Of a stretch of 64,000 nt of DNA, positions 1 to 11,113 are shown one piece after another. Every line of letters starts with the position of its first letter. Position 1 is the stretch's first letter. A program made the translations under genes and the position numbers. The DNA is from Diphasiastrum complanatum (taxonomy: Eukaryota > Streptophyta > Lycopodiopsida > Lycopodiales > Lycopodiaceae): positions 46,051,180-46,115,179 of the forward strand of contig CM055106.1 in the NCBI GenBank assembly GCA_029204225.1, written 5' to 3'. Under the pieces are notes generated by a model. The model saw nothing but the letters and a program-made list of their open reading frames with translations. It was not told where the DNA came from and searched no databases.

Positions 1-559
1 AATAGTTTTAGAGTAGGTTAAAAACTTATATCTGATACAAACAAGAACACATATCAATAACTCAATTCCTCATACAGGGACTATCATCTCAGATGTATAC
101 ATACAATTCTATCAATGATTGTGCTAGACTGTACCAAATATAGACGTTGTTCGAGTGCCGAATACAAAGTGTTCGCGACAGATGAATAAGATAGTTTTAA
201 GACAGTTTTTTAGTACATATTTAATGACAGACAGCAAACAACTATTCGAGAGAACTATTTGTTGATCAGGTTCATCTTCTTGTTCGTCTCCATTAGCTAC
301 CCCAGCGTTGCCTTCTGTAGTTGCTCAAGCCTTGCCTAAAGTGTCAGACTGAGTTTCGTCTTCGTCTAAGTCGCTTGAACTCTTCTACTTCTGGGAGGTT
401 GAAGCATAAGCTGGCTTCGTTGATTCTGCAAGAGCATCTCCATCTGTGTCCATAGCAGTGGTACTATCTGCGTCCTTCTGTGAAGCTGCACCATCAACTT
501 CCATAGCAGTCGAAAAAATTCTAAACATTTGTTAAGAAAATAAAAAAAAATTGGTGAGT
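1..559. other. No gene seen; repeat-derived flank
   Basis: No convincing coding region. The tract contains one copy of the motif TTCGCGACAG (about 173-182), which recurs in a repeat block at 18,060-18,440. It probably belongs to the 3' end or LTR of the minus-strand gypsy remnant at 879-2080, because it lies downstream of that integrase. LTR boundaries could not be placed. Confidence 0.4.
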
Positions 560-775
560 CTAGAAAGATTCTCGAAAGATTTTCGAAAAGATTCCAAAAA
601 TCTCTCAAAAGATCATGTCATGAACCTAGAAAGATTTTTGAAAATTTCTAGAAGAGATGAGAGAAAATTTCTCGAAAAGTTCTTGAAATATTCTCAAGAA
701 TAAAAACATACTAGAAAAATTGGAGAAAGATTCTAGAAAAAATTGCGAAAGAATGATCAAAAAATTCAAGAAAAA
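560..775. promoter_or_regulatory. Cluster of heat-shock-element-like TTCNNGAA palindromes
   Basis: Six perfect TTCNNGAA palindromes lie in about 205 bp, starting at 569, 646, 669, 680, 731 and 765. TTCTCAAGAA at 691 and TTCGAA at 582 are near misses. The surrounding sequence is a purine-rich degenerate repeat of GAAAGATTCT-type units. TTCNNGAA is the core of plant heat-shock elements. Function is inferred only, since simple repeat expansion could create the same pattern. Confidence 0.4.
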
Positions 776-878
776 GAATACTAGAAATTGGTAGAAAATT
801 CACAAAAATTTCTAAAGAGATACAAGAAAGAAAAAAAAATGGTCAAAGATAATATTTCTTGAGTCTGGGCCCATTAAT

Positions 879-2080
879 TCATGTCGGTAATAGTTCGCCT
901 TCAAGTGATTGGAGTTGAACAGAACCATTCTCGAACACCTCAATAGCTTTATAAGGTCTGAGCCATCTCATATGAAGTTTTCCAGGGAACTTTTGATGTT
1001 GACTATCATAGATCAGTGCAAAGTCATCAGCTTTATGATCACTTTTTCTGATACGACTATCATACTTTTTTTTCATTGTTCCTGGATTTGTTCCGTTAGT
1101 TTTTGTGAAGTTGAACGAGCTTCAGATAGTTCTTCAATAGTCGTCAACCTTTCATTAATACATTCTGCATCGGTTCGTTGAGCTTGTATACGGAAAGTTG
1201 TCACCTCAAATTCAATAGGTAAGATAGAATGCATACCATAAGTAAGAAAATATGGTGTTTGCATCGTCGTGATCTTCTCTGTATTTCGATAAGCCCAGAG
1301 AACTGAAGGTAATTTCTGATCCCAATTAGTCGCATGTGCAATAGTAATCTTGTTCAGGATCTTGCAAAGTATTCCATTTACTCTCTCAGTCAACCCGCTT
1401 GCTTTTGGATTATAAGAGGTTGTCTATCTGTGTTTAATTAGAAAATACGTTGTCAGCAGCCGTATTGTGTCATTTAAAAAATGTGTACCACGATCACTAA
1501 CTAAAGAGGACAATATCTTGTGATTATAGATTTGAATAAGAACGCTATGACAGTTTTCGCATCGTTTCGTTTCATCGCTTCAACTTCTACGTTCTTCGTG
1601 GCATAATTTCTACGGCCAATTCATTGCTTTTGTTGGCTTTCCAAATCTCTGGCAAGGATCACACGATCGTATATAATTTGATACTGAATGTAAGGCTTGT
1701 ACAACATTTTTAATATCTTCGGTTTCGAGACATCTTCTTAGTTGATGATCAACACCAAGCTTGTATAGGACATTGTTAATAATAGATTCAGTATTAATAA
1801 TTTCTTTCGCTTTTGCTAAGATGTCTTTTGCAAATAATTTTGTAGCATTATGGTCATAGTTAGGGTCATCTTTAAGATCTTCTTTAGTTGTAGATTTGTT
1901 CGTTGACTTGCTCGAAGATTTCTTCTTCGAAGAGTTTCTACGCTTCGTCGAAGATTTCGTTTCGGGTTTTGAAGATCCTTTGCTTCTTGTGGTGACTTTG
2001 AATAGCTTTTCTACGTCACTTGACCAGGACTGGTCTTTTGTCTTCGCCAATTTACCTTCAATAATATCAATTCTCTGCAC
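879..2080 (-). pseudogene. Decayed Ty3/gypsy pol: linker, integrase zinc region, integrase core end, GPY/F-like tail
   Basis: Read from 2080 down to 879 in several frames. The first part (2080-1610) has a very basic Ser/Lys linker and then a stretch resembling the integrase zinc-binding region, ending CDPCQRFGKPTKAMNWP. The middle of that zinc domain appears to be deleted. The second part (1393-1073) resembles the end of the integrase core, with ERVNG, LWAYRNT and TPYFLTYG. The third (1076-879) has KLHMRWLRPYKAIEVFENG, a GPY/F-type DNA-binding tail. In the family, integrase inserts the cDNA into chromosomes. Frameshifts between the parts and the lost middle make it nonfunctional. No RT or gag of this element is present upstream. 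Confidence 0.7.
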
Positions 2081-2599
2081 AACAACATCAGTCGAAGCTT
2101 TTGCTTTCGAGTCTGCAGCAGCTAGTGTTGCTACATACTTGTACTTAGGTCGCGGCTTCTGTGGCTAGGCTCCCTATAGTTCAAACATAACGGTACATAT
2201 GGTCCTTATTCGTGAAGCAAGTTATAGTTTGCAATCATCTTCAGCTCTATTTTGGTTGATCTCTTACTTGTGGATTTAAATATTAGTCACAATATTCTAA
2301 GAGTTTTTTTTAGGTAGTAATTCAAGTCACATTGTATTATATTAGCTTGATCTAGATCTGATCAATTCTACTCAAGTTTCCATTGTTTATGAAGTAGTTT
2401 GAAAAGTAGAGTGAATATTTGCAATCAATTTTTTATGTATGTTGTTTAATATTTGACTTGTGTTTTTACTTTAGAGCACTTATAGAATGTTTTGAAAGCT
2501 CCAAATAATATTGTAAAGCATTTCATGTAGGTTTGATCTTGTGTGATCAATTATACTCTAGTATTAATCACCATGTCTTATTAAAGGAAGTATCGAATA

Positions 2600-2860
2600 G
2601 ATTGATGTCTTCCACCTCTACTCAATATGGAAAGTAAGGGTAGAATCACTTCTAGCAATTTATCGCTTCATGGAACAAGAGAGCTAGATTTGCTCTACAT
2701 GTCATAAAGATGAATGAATCCAAAGAGCTTCCCAAAGATGTAAGCGCATGTCAAAAAATGATGCATGAGATTCCCTCCTTGAATGAATCTATGAACCCAA
2801 GAATACATCAAGGACAGATGCTTAATTTGATAAATTGAATTGATCAAAGTTTCAATTTAA
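2600..2860 (+). pseudogene. Degenerate copia gag fragment
   Basis: The stretch around 2680-2720 reads RARFALHVIKMNESKEL, which matches RARMALHYIKMNVSDE in the better preserved gag at 3047. It is followed by further weak similarity, and stops and gaps abound. It looks like an older, diverged gag copy lying just left of element A. The identification rests on one short similar segment. Confidence 0.35.
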
Positions 2861-3046
2861 TTATGTGAAGTAGATCTTGTTTTGGAGAGATTTGGATAGC
2901 TAGTGAGAATCAATTTACAATTTGTTGCAAGATCTTTCATAGGAGGTGATAGCGCATCATTTTTGGTTCCTATTGAGAGTGTGTAGCAACATTTATTCTT
3001 CATCATTTGAGTTTTCTCCACTTCAAATGGTTTAAAGAGTTCATGC

Positions 3047-4046
3047 TTGTTGGAATCAAGTGAGAGATTGTCCACTTCAAACTATTCAATTTGGAAGATG
3101 AGGATGGAGTCCATCTTGATCCTTCAAGATGTGATGGACATAGTTCTTGGCCTTGAAGAAGAACCACAAGTTCTTCAAGAGGTTCAAAAATACAAGAAGA
3201 GAGCTAGGATGGCTCTCCACTACATTAAGATGAATGTCTCTGATGAGATATTGAGGGAGATAGGTACTTGCACAACAGCCAAAGAAGCTTGGCATTGTCT
3301 CAAGACTATCTATGAGGCTAAGAATACCTCTAGGCTCCTCACTCTTAGAAATCAAATCTTTCAAAGTAGCCAAAAGAGTGATGAGAGTGCACCTAGTTAT
3401 GTTTTGAGAGTAAAGGATATTCATAGAGAGATTGCTTGCATTGGTGATTCTATCAATCAAAATGAGCTAGTCCAAGTCATTCTCAATGGCTTGAGAAGTG
3501 AATTTGATAACCTTGTCGAAACCTATGCCATTAAGGAGGAACTACCAAGCTTGGAGGCTCTACAAAGTGTGCTTATTTCTGAAGAATCAAGACAAGAGTA
3601 CAAGCTCTTAAGGATGGACAAGCTTTCTCTCACTCATAATAATGGCAAAGCCCTCTTTGCCAAGGACAATCACAAAGGGAGGAGCAAGAACCAATATTAA
3701 CAATCCTCAATCAAGGACAAAGCCAAATCCAAAGAAAAAGATGAGGAGGAAGATGATTCCTCTAGTGCCTCATCATCCAAGCTTAAGAAGAGGAAGATCA
3801 AGTGCTTTTATTGTGGCAAGAAAGGCCATTATGCCACCAATTGCTTCAAGAAGAAGAATCAACTCAAGCAAGCCAACATCACCAATGAGAAGGAAGACAC
3901 TATTGCAAGTGATGGAGAGGGATCTCTTATGGTATCTAGCTTCTCATCCTCTCCTTTCAAGAAGGATGGCTTATGGTATATTGATAGTGGAGCTTCTTCA
4001 CATATGTGTAGCTCCAAGGACTCTTTCTCTTCGACTTCACCTTGAT
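3047..4046 (+). pseudogene. Element A gag, zinc knuckle and protease
   Basis: The copia gag reads ERLSTSNYSIWKMRMES through LISEESRQEYKLLRMDKLS. An acidic/basic linker follows, then the CCHC knuckle CFYCGKKGHYATNC and the aspartic protease motif DSGASSHMC. The family's role is to package RNA and mature the polyprotein. The initiator is damaged: the open frame begins with TTG where element B has ATGs upstream. A TAA at 3698-3700 sits where B has a Gln codon (CAA to TAA). The frame is then open again to the protease before a shift near 4046. It cannot make a full Gag-Pro. Confidence 0.85.
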
Positions 4047-4213
4047 GGAGTCAAGAAATCAATATACACTGCAAATGATTTTGAATGTCCTATTGAAGGC
4101 ATAGGGAACATTCCTTTGAAGCTTGCATCTTCTATAGTTCTTTCTCTTTCTGAAGTTCTTTATGTGCCTAAGCTTACTAAGAATCTCATTAGTGTTGGCC
4201 AATTGCTTGATAT

Positions 4214-4929
4214 GTGATATTCAATGTTGATACTTGCACTATCAAGAAGAATGATGAGATACTTGGATTAGGATCTAGATTTGGAGGCATCTATAAACTA
4301 GATCCAAAAGAATATATGAATGCTAGTAATGTTGCTCTTGTGAACAAGCTCTCTATGGAGGAATTATGGCATAGGAGGTTGGGCCATCCCAACTACAAAT
4401 CAATGCTCTCTATGATCAAAGTGGCCAAAGCTATTGGCTTTCCAAAGTCATTTTCCAAGGAGATCAAGCCTTGTGAGGCTTGTGCTATTGCTAAATCTCA
4501 CAAAAAGCCATTTACAAGATCTTTATCAAAAGCAAGCATCATTTGGAGTTGATCCACTCGGATGTGCATTTCTCATCAACTATAGGCAAGGGAGGAGCTA
4601 CTTGTTTTGTTACTTTCATTGATGATTTCACAAGATTCACTTGGATATATCTTCTTGCTTCTAAATCTATGGTGTTTTATCATTTCCTTATTTTCAAAGC
4701 TTATGTAGAGAAACAATTCTCATTCAAGTTAAAAGATCTTAGATGTGATGGAGGTGGTGAATATATCTCCAATAAATTTCATGATTTTTGTGAGGTTGAA
4801 GGCATCAAAAGAGAGTTTTCTTGTGCCTATTCTCCATCTCAAAATGGAGTGGCCGAGAGAAAGAATAGATCTCTATGTGAATGTGCAAAATCTATGAGAA
4901 TTGAGGCATCCTTGCCCAAAGATTTTTAG
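4214..4929 (+). pseudogene. Element A integrase
   Basis: The pre-integrase region has the motif LWHRRLGHPNY and CEACAIAKSHKKPF, the H-H-C-C zinc domain. The catalytic core follows with FIDDFTRFTW, CDGGGEY and QNGVAERKNR, giving D, D and E. A frameshift lies near 4543, and the frame ends at a TAG (4927-4929) where element B has Trp (WGEAINCAN). Reading continues past it to the core's end and an 'LRVFGC' segment at 5035. The family joins cDNA ends to target DNA. This copy is inactive by frameshift and stop. Confidence 0.85.
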
Positions 4930-5016
4930 GGAGAAGCCATTAATTGTGCAAATTATCTTTGCAATAGGCTCCCACATGTAGCTCTTGCAGAAAAGTCACC
5001 AAATGAAGTCTTATAT

Positions 5017-5723
5017 TTGAAGAAGCCTAAGGTTGATCACCTTAGAGTTTTTGGATGCATATGCTTTGCCCACATTCCCTTGGAAACAAGGAAGAAGGAA
5101 GATCCTAGTGCATGCAAAGGGATCATGGTTGGATATTCATCCAACAAAAAGGCTTATAGAGTCTTTGTACTCTCTACTTCAAAGGCAAACAAGTGGATCT
5201 TGATTCCACTAATTATGTTTTTATGTTTCTCATGAAGAGCCAAAGAATGTACAAGAGGCACTCAATACCAAGGAGTGGTATGATGCCATGAAGCAAGAGT
5301 ATGATGCACTGATCACCAACAATACTTGGGAGCTTGTGGATCCTCCATCCAACAAGCATGTGATTGGTTGCAAGTGCGTATTTCGGATCAAGGACAATCA
5401 TGATGGCACCATCAACAAGTACAAAGCAAGTTTATGTGCCAAAGGATTTGCTCAAATCCATGGCCTTGATTATGAGGAGGACCTTTGCACCCATTGCAAA
5501 GATGGTGACAATAAGAATTCTTATTTCTCTTGCTTGTTTTTTCAAGTGGAAGGTGTTCCAATTAGATGTATCCAATGCTTTTCTAAATGTTTATCTTGAG
5601 GAGGAGATCTATAGGGAACAACCTCAAGGATTCATCAAGGATGAGTCCAAAGTGTGTTTGCTCTTTAAAAGTCTTTATGGACTCAAGCAAGCACCAAGAT
5701 CATGGTATGCAAGACTTAACTCT
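5017..5723 (+). pseudogene. Element A reverse transcriptase, N-terminal part, interrupted by element B
   Basis: The frames contain EEPKNVQEALNTKEW and NNTWELVDPPSNKHVIGCK, then KWKVFQLDVSNAFLN and SLYGLKQAPRSWYARLN, which are typical copia RT palm motifs. The frame is broken near 5230, 5590 and elsewhere. The sequence stops at 5723 because element B is inserted. RT continues at 11,119 with SDYDPSMYLKFVDSN. Confidence 0.85.
5719..5723. repeat. Target-site duplication ACTCT, left copy
   Basis: ACTCT directly precedes the terminal TGTTGA of element B. The second copy is at 11,114-11,118, directly after the other LTR end. A 5-bp duplication is normal for copia integration. Confidence 0.85.
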
Positions 5724-5822
5724 TGTTGAATTTCACACGTGTGGACTGTCCACTACATGTACTTGTGATCTCCTAAGGTGTGTAGATGCACCAAGATCAA
5801 GACTAGATTGAGATTCAAGATC
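5724..5822 (-). repeat. Element B 3' LTR remnant (last ~99 bp)
   Basis: The segment matches the 3' end of the LTRs at 10,384 and 12,906, including CACACGTGTG and the GTGTGTAGATGCACC stretch. Its other end fuses at about 5822 to RNase H coding sequence. U3, R and most of U5 are therefore missing. Its terminus carries the full ...TTCAACA end, which the 5' LTR has shortened to GTGACA. Confidence 0.8.
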
Positions 5823-6042
5823 TATCTTTGATAGAGGATGAGTTGACATGCTCCAAATAGATTTCACCTCCAATAAGCTTTTCTCTCACAAAATGGTGTG
5901 CCACTTCAATGTGCTTGCTTCTTGCATGAAATATGGGATTATTGGCAAGAGCTTGGGCCAAGATGTTATCACACTTGATCATTGGTAGATCATCCTCCTT
6001 GATGCACTTTAGCTCCATTAATAACCTCTTGATCCAAAGCAC
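5823..6042 (-). pseudogene. Element B RNase H C-terminal part
   Basis: The frame reads LAQALANNPIFHARSKHIEVAHHFVREKL, the conserved end of copia RNase H. This domain removes RNA from the RNA:DNA hybrid. The coding sequence is cut near 5823 by the deletion into the 3' LTR, so the final residues (HxxDLLTKP in element A) are absent. A frameshift separates it from the RT frame upstream. Confidence 0.8.
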
Positions 6043-6171
6043 TTCTTTGGTAGTTGTAGTGAGTGCTTTGTACTCGGCCTCACTTGAAGAGAGAGATATA
6101 GTATCTTGCTTTTTGGACAGCCAAGATATAAGATTGCCTCCAAGAAAGATAGTGTATGCACTAATAGACTT

Positions 6172-7471
6172 TCAATCCATCTTGTCACTTGCAAAGTCCG
6201 AATCCGAGTAGTCAATAATGAATAGACCTTCAATTTTATAGAGTAGACCATAATCACAAGATGAAGATACATATCTTAAAATCCTCTTGGCCATCTTCCA
6301 ATCATGGATCTTAGGATCTTGCATAAATTGACTCAATTTGTGCACACAAAAACTTAGATTGGGCCTAGTGATTGTAAGCCAAATCAAGGAGCCTACAAGA
6401 CTCCTAAAAAGTGTGATGTCCTCAAAGGATCTTTCATCACCTTTATTAGGATCTTTTACAATTTGCTCCATTGGAGTATCTATGCTCTTAGAATTTTCCA
6501 TATGGAATTTTTTCAACATAGAGTGAGCATATCTAGATTGGCATATAAAGACATGATTTTCATAAAAATCAATTTCTAGGCCTAGGATGTAATGCATCTC
6601 TCCTAGATCTTGCATTTTAAACTCACATCCAAGTGCTAGCTTGGTTTCATCAACTAGCTTGATACAACTTCCACAAAGAATAATTTCATCAACATAAATT
6701 AGAAGAATGACAATATTGCTATCAACAAACTTTAGATACATGGAAGGATCATAGTCACTAAGAGTAGATCCTAGTGAGATAAGAAAAGAGTTAAGTCTTG
6801 AATACCATGATCTTGTTGCTTGCTTGAGTCCATAAAGACTTTTGAAGAGCAAGCACACTTTGGACTCATCCTTGATGAATCCTTGAGGTTGTTCCATATA
6901 GATCTCATCCTCAAGATAACCATTTAGAAAAGCATTGGATACATCTAATTGGAACACCTTCCACTTGAAAAAACAGGCAAGAGAAATAAGAATTCTTATT
7001 GTCACCATCTTTGCAACAGGTGCAAAGGTCCTCCTCATAATCAAGGCCATGGATTTGAGCAAATCCTTTGGCACATAAACTTGCTTTGTACTTGTTGATG
7101 GTGCCATCATGATTGTACTTGATCCGAAATACCCACTTGCAACCAATTACATGCTTGTTGGATGGAGGATCCACAAGCTCCCAAGTATTGTTGGTGATCA
7201 ATGCATCATACTCTTGCTTCATGGCATCATACCACTCCTTGGTATTGAGTGCCTCTTGTACATTCTTTGGCTCTTCATGAGAGACATAAAAAACATAATT
7301 AGTGGAATCAAGATCCACTTGTTTGCCTTTGTCAACATATGAGAGCCTCTTAGGCTCGGATCTATCTCTCATGGATCTTCTTGGTGAGAAAATCCGAGGA
7401 GAGTCTTCTTCAAATCTCGACCCCATCACATCATGATTGTCTTCAAAATCAATAATTGATGATGCATCCAT
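6172..7471 (-). pseudogene. Element B reverse transcriptase and N-terminal RNase H
   Basis: Two overlapping frames (7471-6911 and 7146-6172) together give a linker rich in RR/RD, then EALNTKEWYDAMKQEYDAL, WELVDPPSNKHVIGCKWVFR, FQLDVSNAFLNGYLEDEIYM, SLYGLKQA and LIYVDEIILCG. RLVGSLIWLTITRPNLSFCV and the DSDFASD motif of RNase H follow. In this family the catalytic motif is YVDD; here it reads YVDE, so one active-site Asp is changed. The frameshift around 6911-7146 and the YVDE change both argue against activity. Confidence 0.85.
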
Positions 7472-7571
7472 AGATTTCTAGATCTCGGCCTCTTCAAAAG
7501 ATGTGTGTTGATCGTCATGAAAGACAACATCTCTACTTTCAATAACTTGAGAAGTAGAGAGTATAAAGACT

Positions 7572-8543
7572 CTATAGGCCTTCTTGGTGGCATCCAAAAA
7601 CTCTAAGGTGATAAACCTTAGGCTTCTTCAAAAATAAGATTTCATATGGTGACTTTCCTCCAAGAGCTATATGTGGGAGCCTATTGCAAAGATAATTTGC
7701 ACAATTAATGGCTTCTCCCCAAAAATCTTTGGGCAAAGATGCCTCAATTCTCATAGATATTGAACATTCACATAGAGATCTATTCTTTCTCTCGGCCACT
7801 CCATTTTGAGATGGAGAGTAGGCACAAGAAAACTCTCTTTTAATGCCTTCAAGCTCACAAAAATCTTGAAATTTATTGGAGATATATTCACCACCTCCAT
7901 CACTTCTAAGAGCTTTAATCTTGAATGAGAATTGCTTCCCTACATAAGCTTTGAAAATAAGGAAATGATCAAACACCATAGATTTAGAAGCAAGAAGATA
8001 TATCCAAGTGAATCTTGTGTAATCATCAATGAAAGTAACAAAACAAGTGGCTCCTCCCTTGCTTGTAGTTGATGAGAAATGCACATCCGAGTGGATTAAC
8101 TCCAAAGGATGCTTGCTTTTGATAGAAGATCTTGTAAATGGCTTTTTATGAGATTTAGCAATAGCACAAGCCTCACAAGGCTTGATCTTCTTAAGGAGTG
8201 ACTTTGGCAAGCCAATAGCTTTGGCTTCTTTGATCATAGAGAGCATGGATTTGTAGTTGGGATGTCCCTACCTCCTATGCCATAATTCCTCCATAGAGAG
8301 CTTGTTCACAAGAGCAACATTACAAGCATTCACATACTCATTTGGATCTAGTTTATAGATGCCACCAAATCTAGATCCTAATGCAAGTATCTCATCATTC
8401 TTCTTGATAGTGCAAGTATCAACATTGAATTTTACATCAAGGCCATTATCAAGCAATTGGCCAACACTAATAAGATTCTTGGTAAGCTTAGGTACATAAA
8501 GAACTTTAGAGAGAGAAAGAACTTTAGAGGATGCAAGCTTCAA
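7572..8543 (-). pseudogene. Element B pre-integrase and integrase
   Basis: The N-terminal segment (8543-8268) has SLSKVLYVPKLTKNLISVGQLL and ends at the zinc-domain start LWHRR. After a stop or shift, 8246-7572 gives CEACAIAKSHKKPF, FIDDYTRFTW, SDGGGEY and QNGVAERKNR, with all three catalytic acidic residues, and then WGEAINCANYLCNRLP and LRVFGC. It is better preserved than element A's copy. The break near 8268 still separates zinc-domain halves. Confidence 0.85.
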
Positions 8544-8590
8544 GGGAATGTTTCCTATGCCTTCAATAGGACACTCAAAATCATTTGCAG

Positions 8591-9682
8591 TTATATTGAT
8601 TTCTTGACTCCATCATAAGGTGCAATAGAAGAGAAAGAGTCCTTGGAGCTACACATATGTGAAGAGGCTCCACTATCAATATACCATAGGCCGTCCTTCT
8701 TGAAAGGAGTAGATGAGAAACTAGAGACCATAAGAGATCCATGTCCATCACTTGCAATAGTGTCTTCCTTCTCATTGGTAATGTTGGCTTGCTTGAGTTG
8801 ATTCTTCTTCTTGAAGCAATTGGTGGCATAATGACCTTTCTTGCCACAATAAAAGCACTTGATCTTCTTCTTCTTGAGCTTGGATGATGAAGCATTAGAG
8901 GAATCATCTTCCTCCTCATCTTTGTCTTTGGATTTGACTTTGTCCTTGCTTGAGGATTGTTGATGTTGGTTCTTGCTCCTCCCTTTGTGCTTATCCTTGG
9001 CAAAGAGAGCTTTGCCATCATTATGAGTGAGAGAAAGCTTGTCCATCCTCAAGAGCTTGTACTCTTGTCTTGATTCTTCCGAAATTAGCACACTTTGGAG
9101 AGCCTCCAAACTTGGTAGCTCCTCCTTAGTGGCATAGGATTGGACAAGGTTATCAAATTCACTTCTCAAGCCATTGAGAATGACTTGAACTAGCTCATTT
9201 TGATTGATGGAATCACCAGCAAGTTCTCTATGAATATCTTTTACTCTCAAAACATAACTAGATGCACTCTCATCACTCTTTTGGCTACTTTGAAAGATTT
9301 GATTCCTAAGAGTGAGAAGCCTAGAGGTATTCTTAGCCTCATAGATAGCCTTGGGACAATCCCAAGCTTCTTTGGTTGTTGTACAAGTGCCTATCTCCCT
9401 TAATATCTCATTAGAGACATTCATCTTAATGTAGTGGAGAGCCATCCTAGCTCTCTTTTTGTATTTTTGAACCTCTTGAAGAACTTGTGGTTCTTCTTCA
9501 AGGCCAAGAACTATGTCCATCACGTCTTGAAGGATCAAGATGGACTCCATCTTCATTTTCCAAATTGAATAGTTTGAAGTGGTCAATCTTTCACTTGGTT
9601 CCAACAAGGATGAACCCATTGAAGACATTTGAAGTGAAGAAAATTCAAACGATGAACAATAAATGTTGCTACACACTCTCAA
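8591..9682 (-). CDS. Element B gag-protease (363 codons)
   Basis: This is the longest intact frame of the A/B family. The likely real start is one of the internal Met codons at residues 19-22 (MSSMG), because the first 18 residues do not look like gag. The capsid region contains SNYSIWKMKMES and ILNGLRSEFDNL. A Lys/Asp/Glu-rich linker follows, then the CCHC knuckle CFYCGKKGHYATNC near residue 275 and protease motif DSGASSHMC near residue 340. The frame ends just after the protease motif through a frameshift. The product would be an RNA-binding capsid protein; expression is not shown. Confidence 0.8.
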   Translation of the reverse strand: MRVCSNIYCSSFEFSSLQMSSMGSSLLEPSERLTTSNYSIWKMKMESILILQDVMDIVLGLEEEPQVLQEVQKYKKRARMALHYIKMNVSNEILREIGTCTTTKEAWDCPKAIYEAKNTSRLLTLRNQIFQSSQKSDESASSYVLRVKDIHRELAGDSINQNELVQVILNGLRSEFDNLVQSYATKEELPSLEALQSVLISEESRQEYKLLRMDKLSLTHNDGKALFAKDKHKGRSKNQHQQSSSKDKVKSKDKDEEEDDSSNASSSKLKKKKIKCFYCGKKGHYATNCFKKKNQLKQANITNEKEDTIASDGHGSLMVSSFSSTPFKKDGLWYIDSGASSHMCSSKDSFSSIAPYDGVKKSI

Positions 9683-9683
9683 T

Positions 9684-10370
9684 AGGATCCAATAATAGAG
9701 TACTATCTCCTCCTATGAAAGATCTTGCAACTACTTGTGAATTGATTCTTACTAGCTACACAAATCTCTCTAACACAAGATCTATTTCACATCAAATGAT
9801 GGAGTATAGGCAAAGTTAGGATCAGACACTCTTAGCACATGTGAAGTACTCTAAGAAACCAAATTTGACTCAAATACAATGATATTGCATGAAACAAAAT
9901 GGCTAAGATCTCAAAACAGTGCCTAGATCACATATAGATGAGATTGGCAAGCATACAACTGTGATTTTGGATCAACCAAGCAATCTCTTGACCAAACCAA
10001 ATGTGTCCACCTAGGTCTAGGTGCCCTACCTAACCCTCTTCAAAAGCTTATAACTTCTGATTGGCTCAACCAAATGGAATGAAACTGATTGCATCAGAAA
10101 CTAGACAAAAATAGTTCAAAACAAGCTATCAAGCAAGATAAATGGATCGAGCATGAGAGAGAACTTCCAAACTGAAATTGGATGTTCCTCACACGTGTCT
10201 GAGCACCTGATTCCATACAGTACCAGGTTAGACCCAATCAATGTCCTTTTGATCTCTTTTGATCCAAGATTGAACAAGATAGCTAGAAAAATGGGCCTTG
10301 ACAACTTCTAGCTCAATATTGATGAAATTTTTTCACTTAGATGGATCAAAATGCATGGTAACCTTAGGTA
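9684..10370 (-). other. Element B untranslated leader
   Basis: This is the stretch between primer site and gag. No long frame is seen. The part nearest gag (to about 9790) is shared with element A at 2862-3046. The rest has no counterpart in A, which shows where A is truncated. Confidence 0.6.
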
Positions 10371-10371
10371 G

Positions 10372-10383
10372 GCTCTGATACCA
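10372..10383 (-). other. Primer-binding site for initiator tRNA-Met (element B)
   Basis: On the minus strand TGGTATCAGAGC directly follows the LTR end. This matches the 3' end of plant initiator tRNA-Met, the usual primer of copia and many gypsy elements. Confidence 0.9.
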
Positions 10384-11113
10384 TGTCACACGTGTGGACT
10401 ATCCACTACATGTACTTGTGATCTCCTAAGGTGTGTAGATGCACCAAGATCAAGACTAGATTGAGATTCAAGATCTATCTTTGAATCTATGGCAAAAACA
10501 CACTACTACATGCATTCAATCACTTCCAACTCTCACTCACACGTGTGGAAAGTATTCAAAAAATAATCTAAGTAAAAACAAGCTGCTCTCCTCGGGTAGA
10601 GAGAGAAAAAGCATCATGAGCTCTCGGGTAGAGAGAGAAAGCTAGAAATCCAATAACTCACAAAATCCATGAAATCACCAAATCAATTAGATCCAAAATG
10701 AGGAGTACAATGATACTAGTAGATCCACGAGCTACCACTATCCTTAACTATGATTGGACCATATTTTGTCACTTCTTGATCCTATTGGATCATTGATCCA
10801 TGCACCTCTTAATTCTATTGGACTATATTCAAGCACACCTCAATTTCCTATTGGACCTCACAAGGTTCCACCTCTAAATCCTATTGGACCTCTTGGAATT
10901 CATCAAACAAAAGCTTTACACTTGTCTACACTCTAATTGGCACGTGTTTAGTCTCTTACTCTATTTTGGCTCAATAGTGGCATTACAAGTGGAAATGCAT
11001 AATTTGCCATCTATGCCAAATTTATTCCCATCAACATCCTACACCTAGATGCTTGATGTAAAAAACATAAGACCCCTATATCTAACATAGATAATCTTTT
11101 TCAATTCTTCACA
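10384..11113 (-). repeat. Element B 5' LTR (730 bp)
   Basis: Starts TGTGAAGAATTG at 11,113 and ends GTGACA at 10,384. It matches element A's 3' LTR (12,184-12,906) along its length, including the ATCTATGTTAGATATAGG start and the CACACGTGTG end. Its last bases lack about 7 nt that the other two LTR ends carry (GTGA...CA). That is a small deletion next to the primer site. Confidence 0.88.

Larger units (their letters stand above)
2862..5723 (+). mobile_element. Copia element A, left part (5' truncated)
   Basis: Homology with element B, on the opposite strand, begins near 2862. It runs through gag, zinc knuckle, protease, integrase and the first part of RT up to 5723. There the 5-bp target site ACTCT (5719-5723) precedes the end of element B. 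No 5' LTR or primer site is present, so A was truncated before or after B inserted. A resumes at 11,114 with the second ACTCT. Confidence 0.85.
5724..11113 (-). mobile_element. Copia element B, inserted head-to-tail inverted inside element A
   Basis: Reading the minus strand from 11,113: 5' LTR, tRNA-Met primer site, leader, gag-protease, integrase, RT, RNase H and a 3' LTR remnant. It is the same family as A; coding segments match closely, and the LTR matches A's 3' LTR. The flanking ACTCT duplication shows that B transposed into A. B is broken by several frameshifts and by a deletion that joins the end of RNase H to the last ~95 bp of the 3' LTR. Confidence 0.9.

Noticed and set aside
3086-3460. 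124-codon minus-strand frame opposite element A gag (and the equivalent at 9200-9403)
   Set aside because: It mirrors the real gag frame and has no motif of its own.
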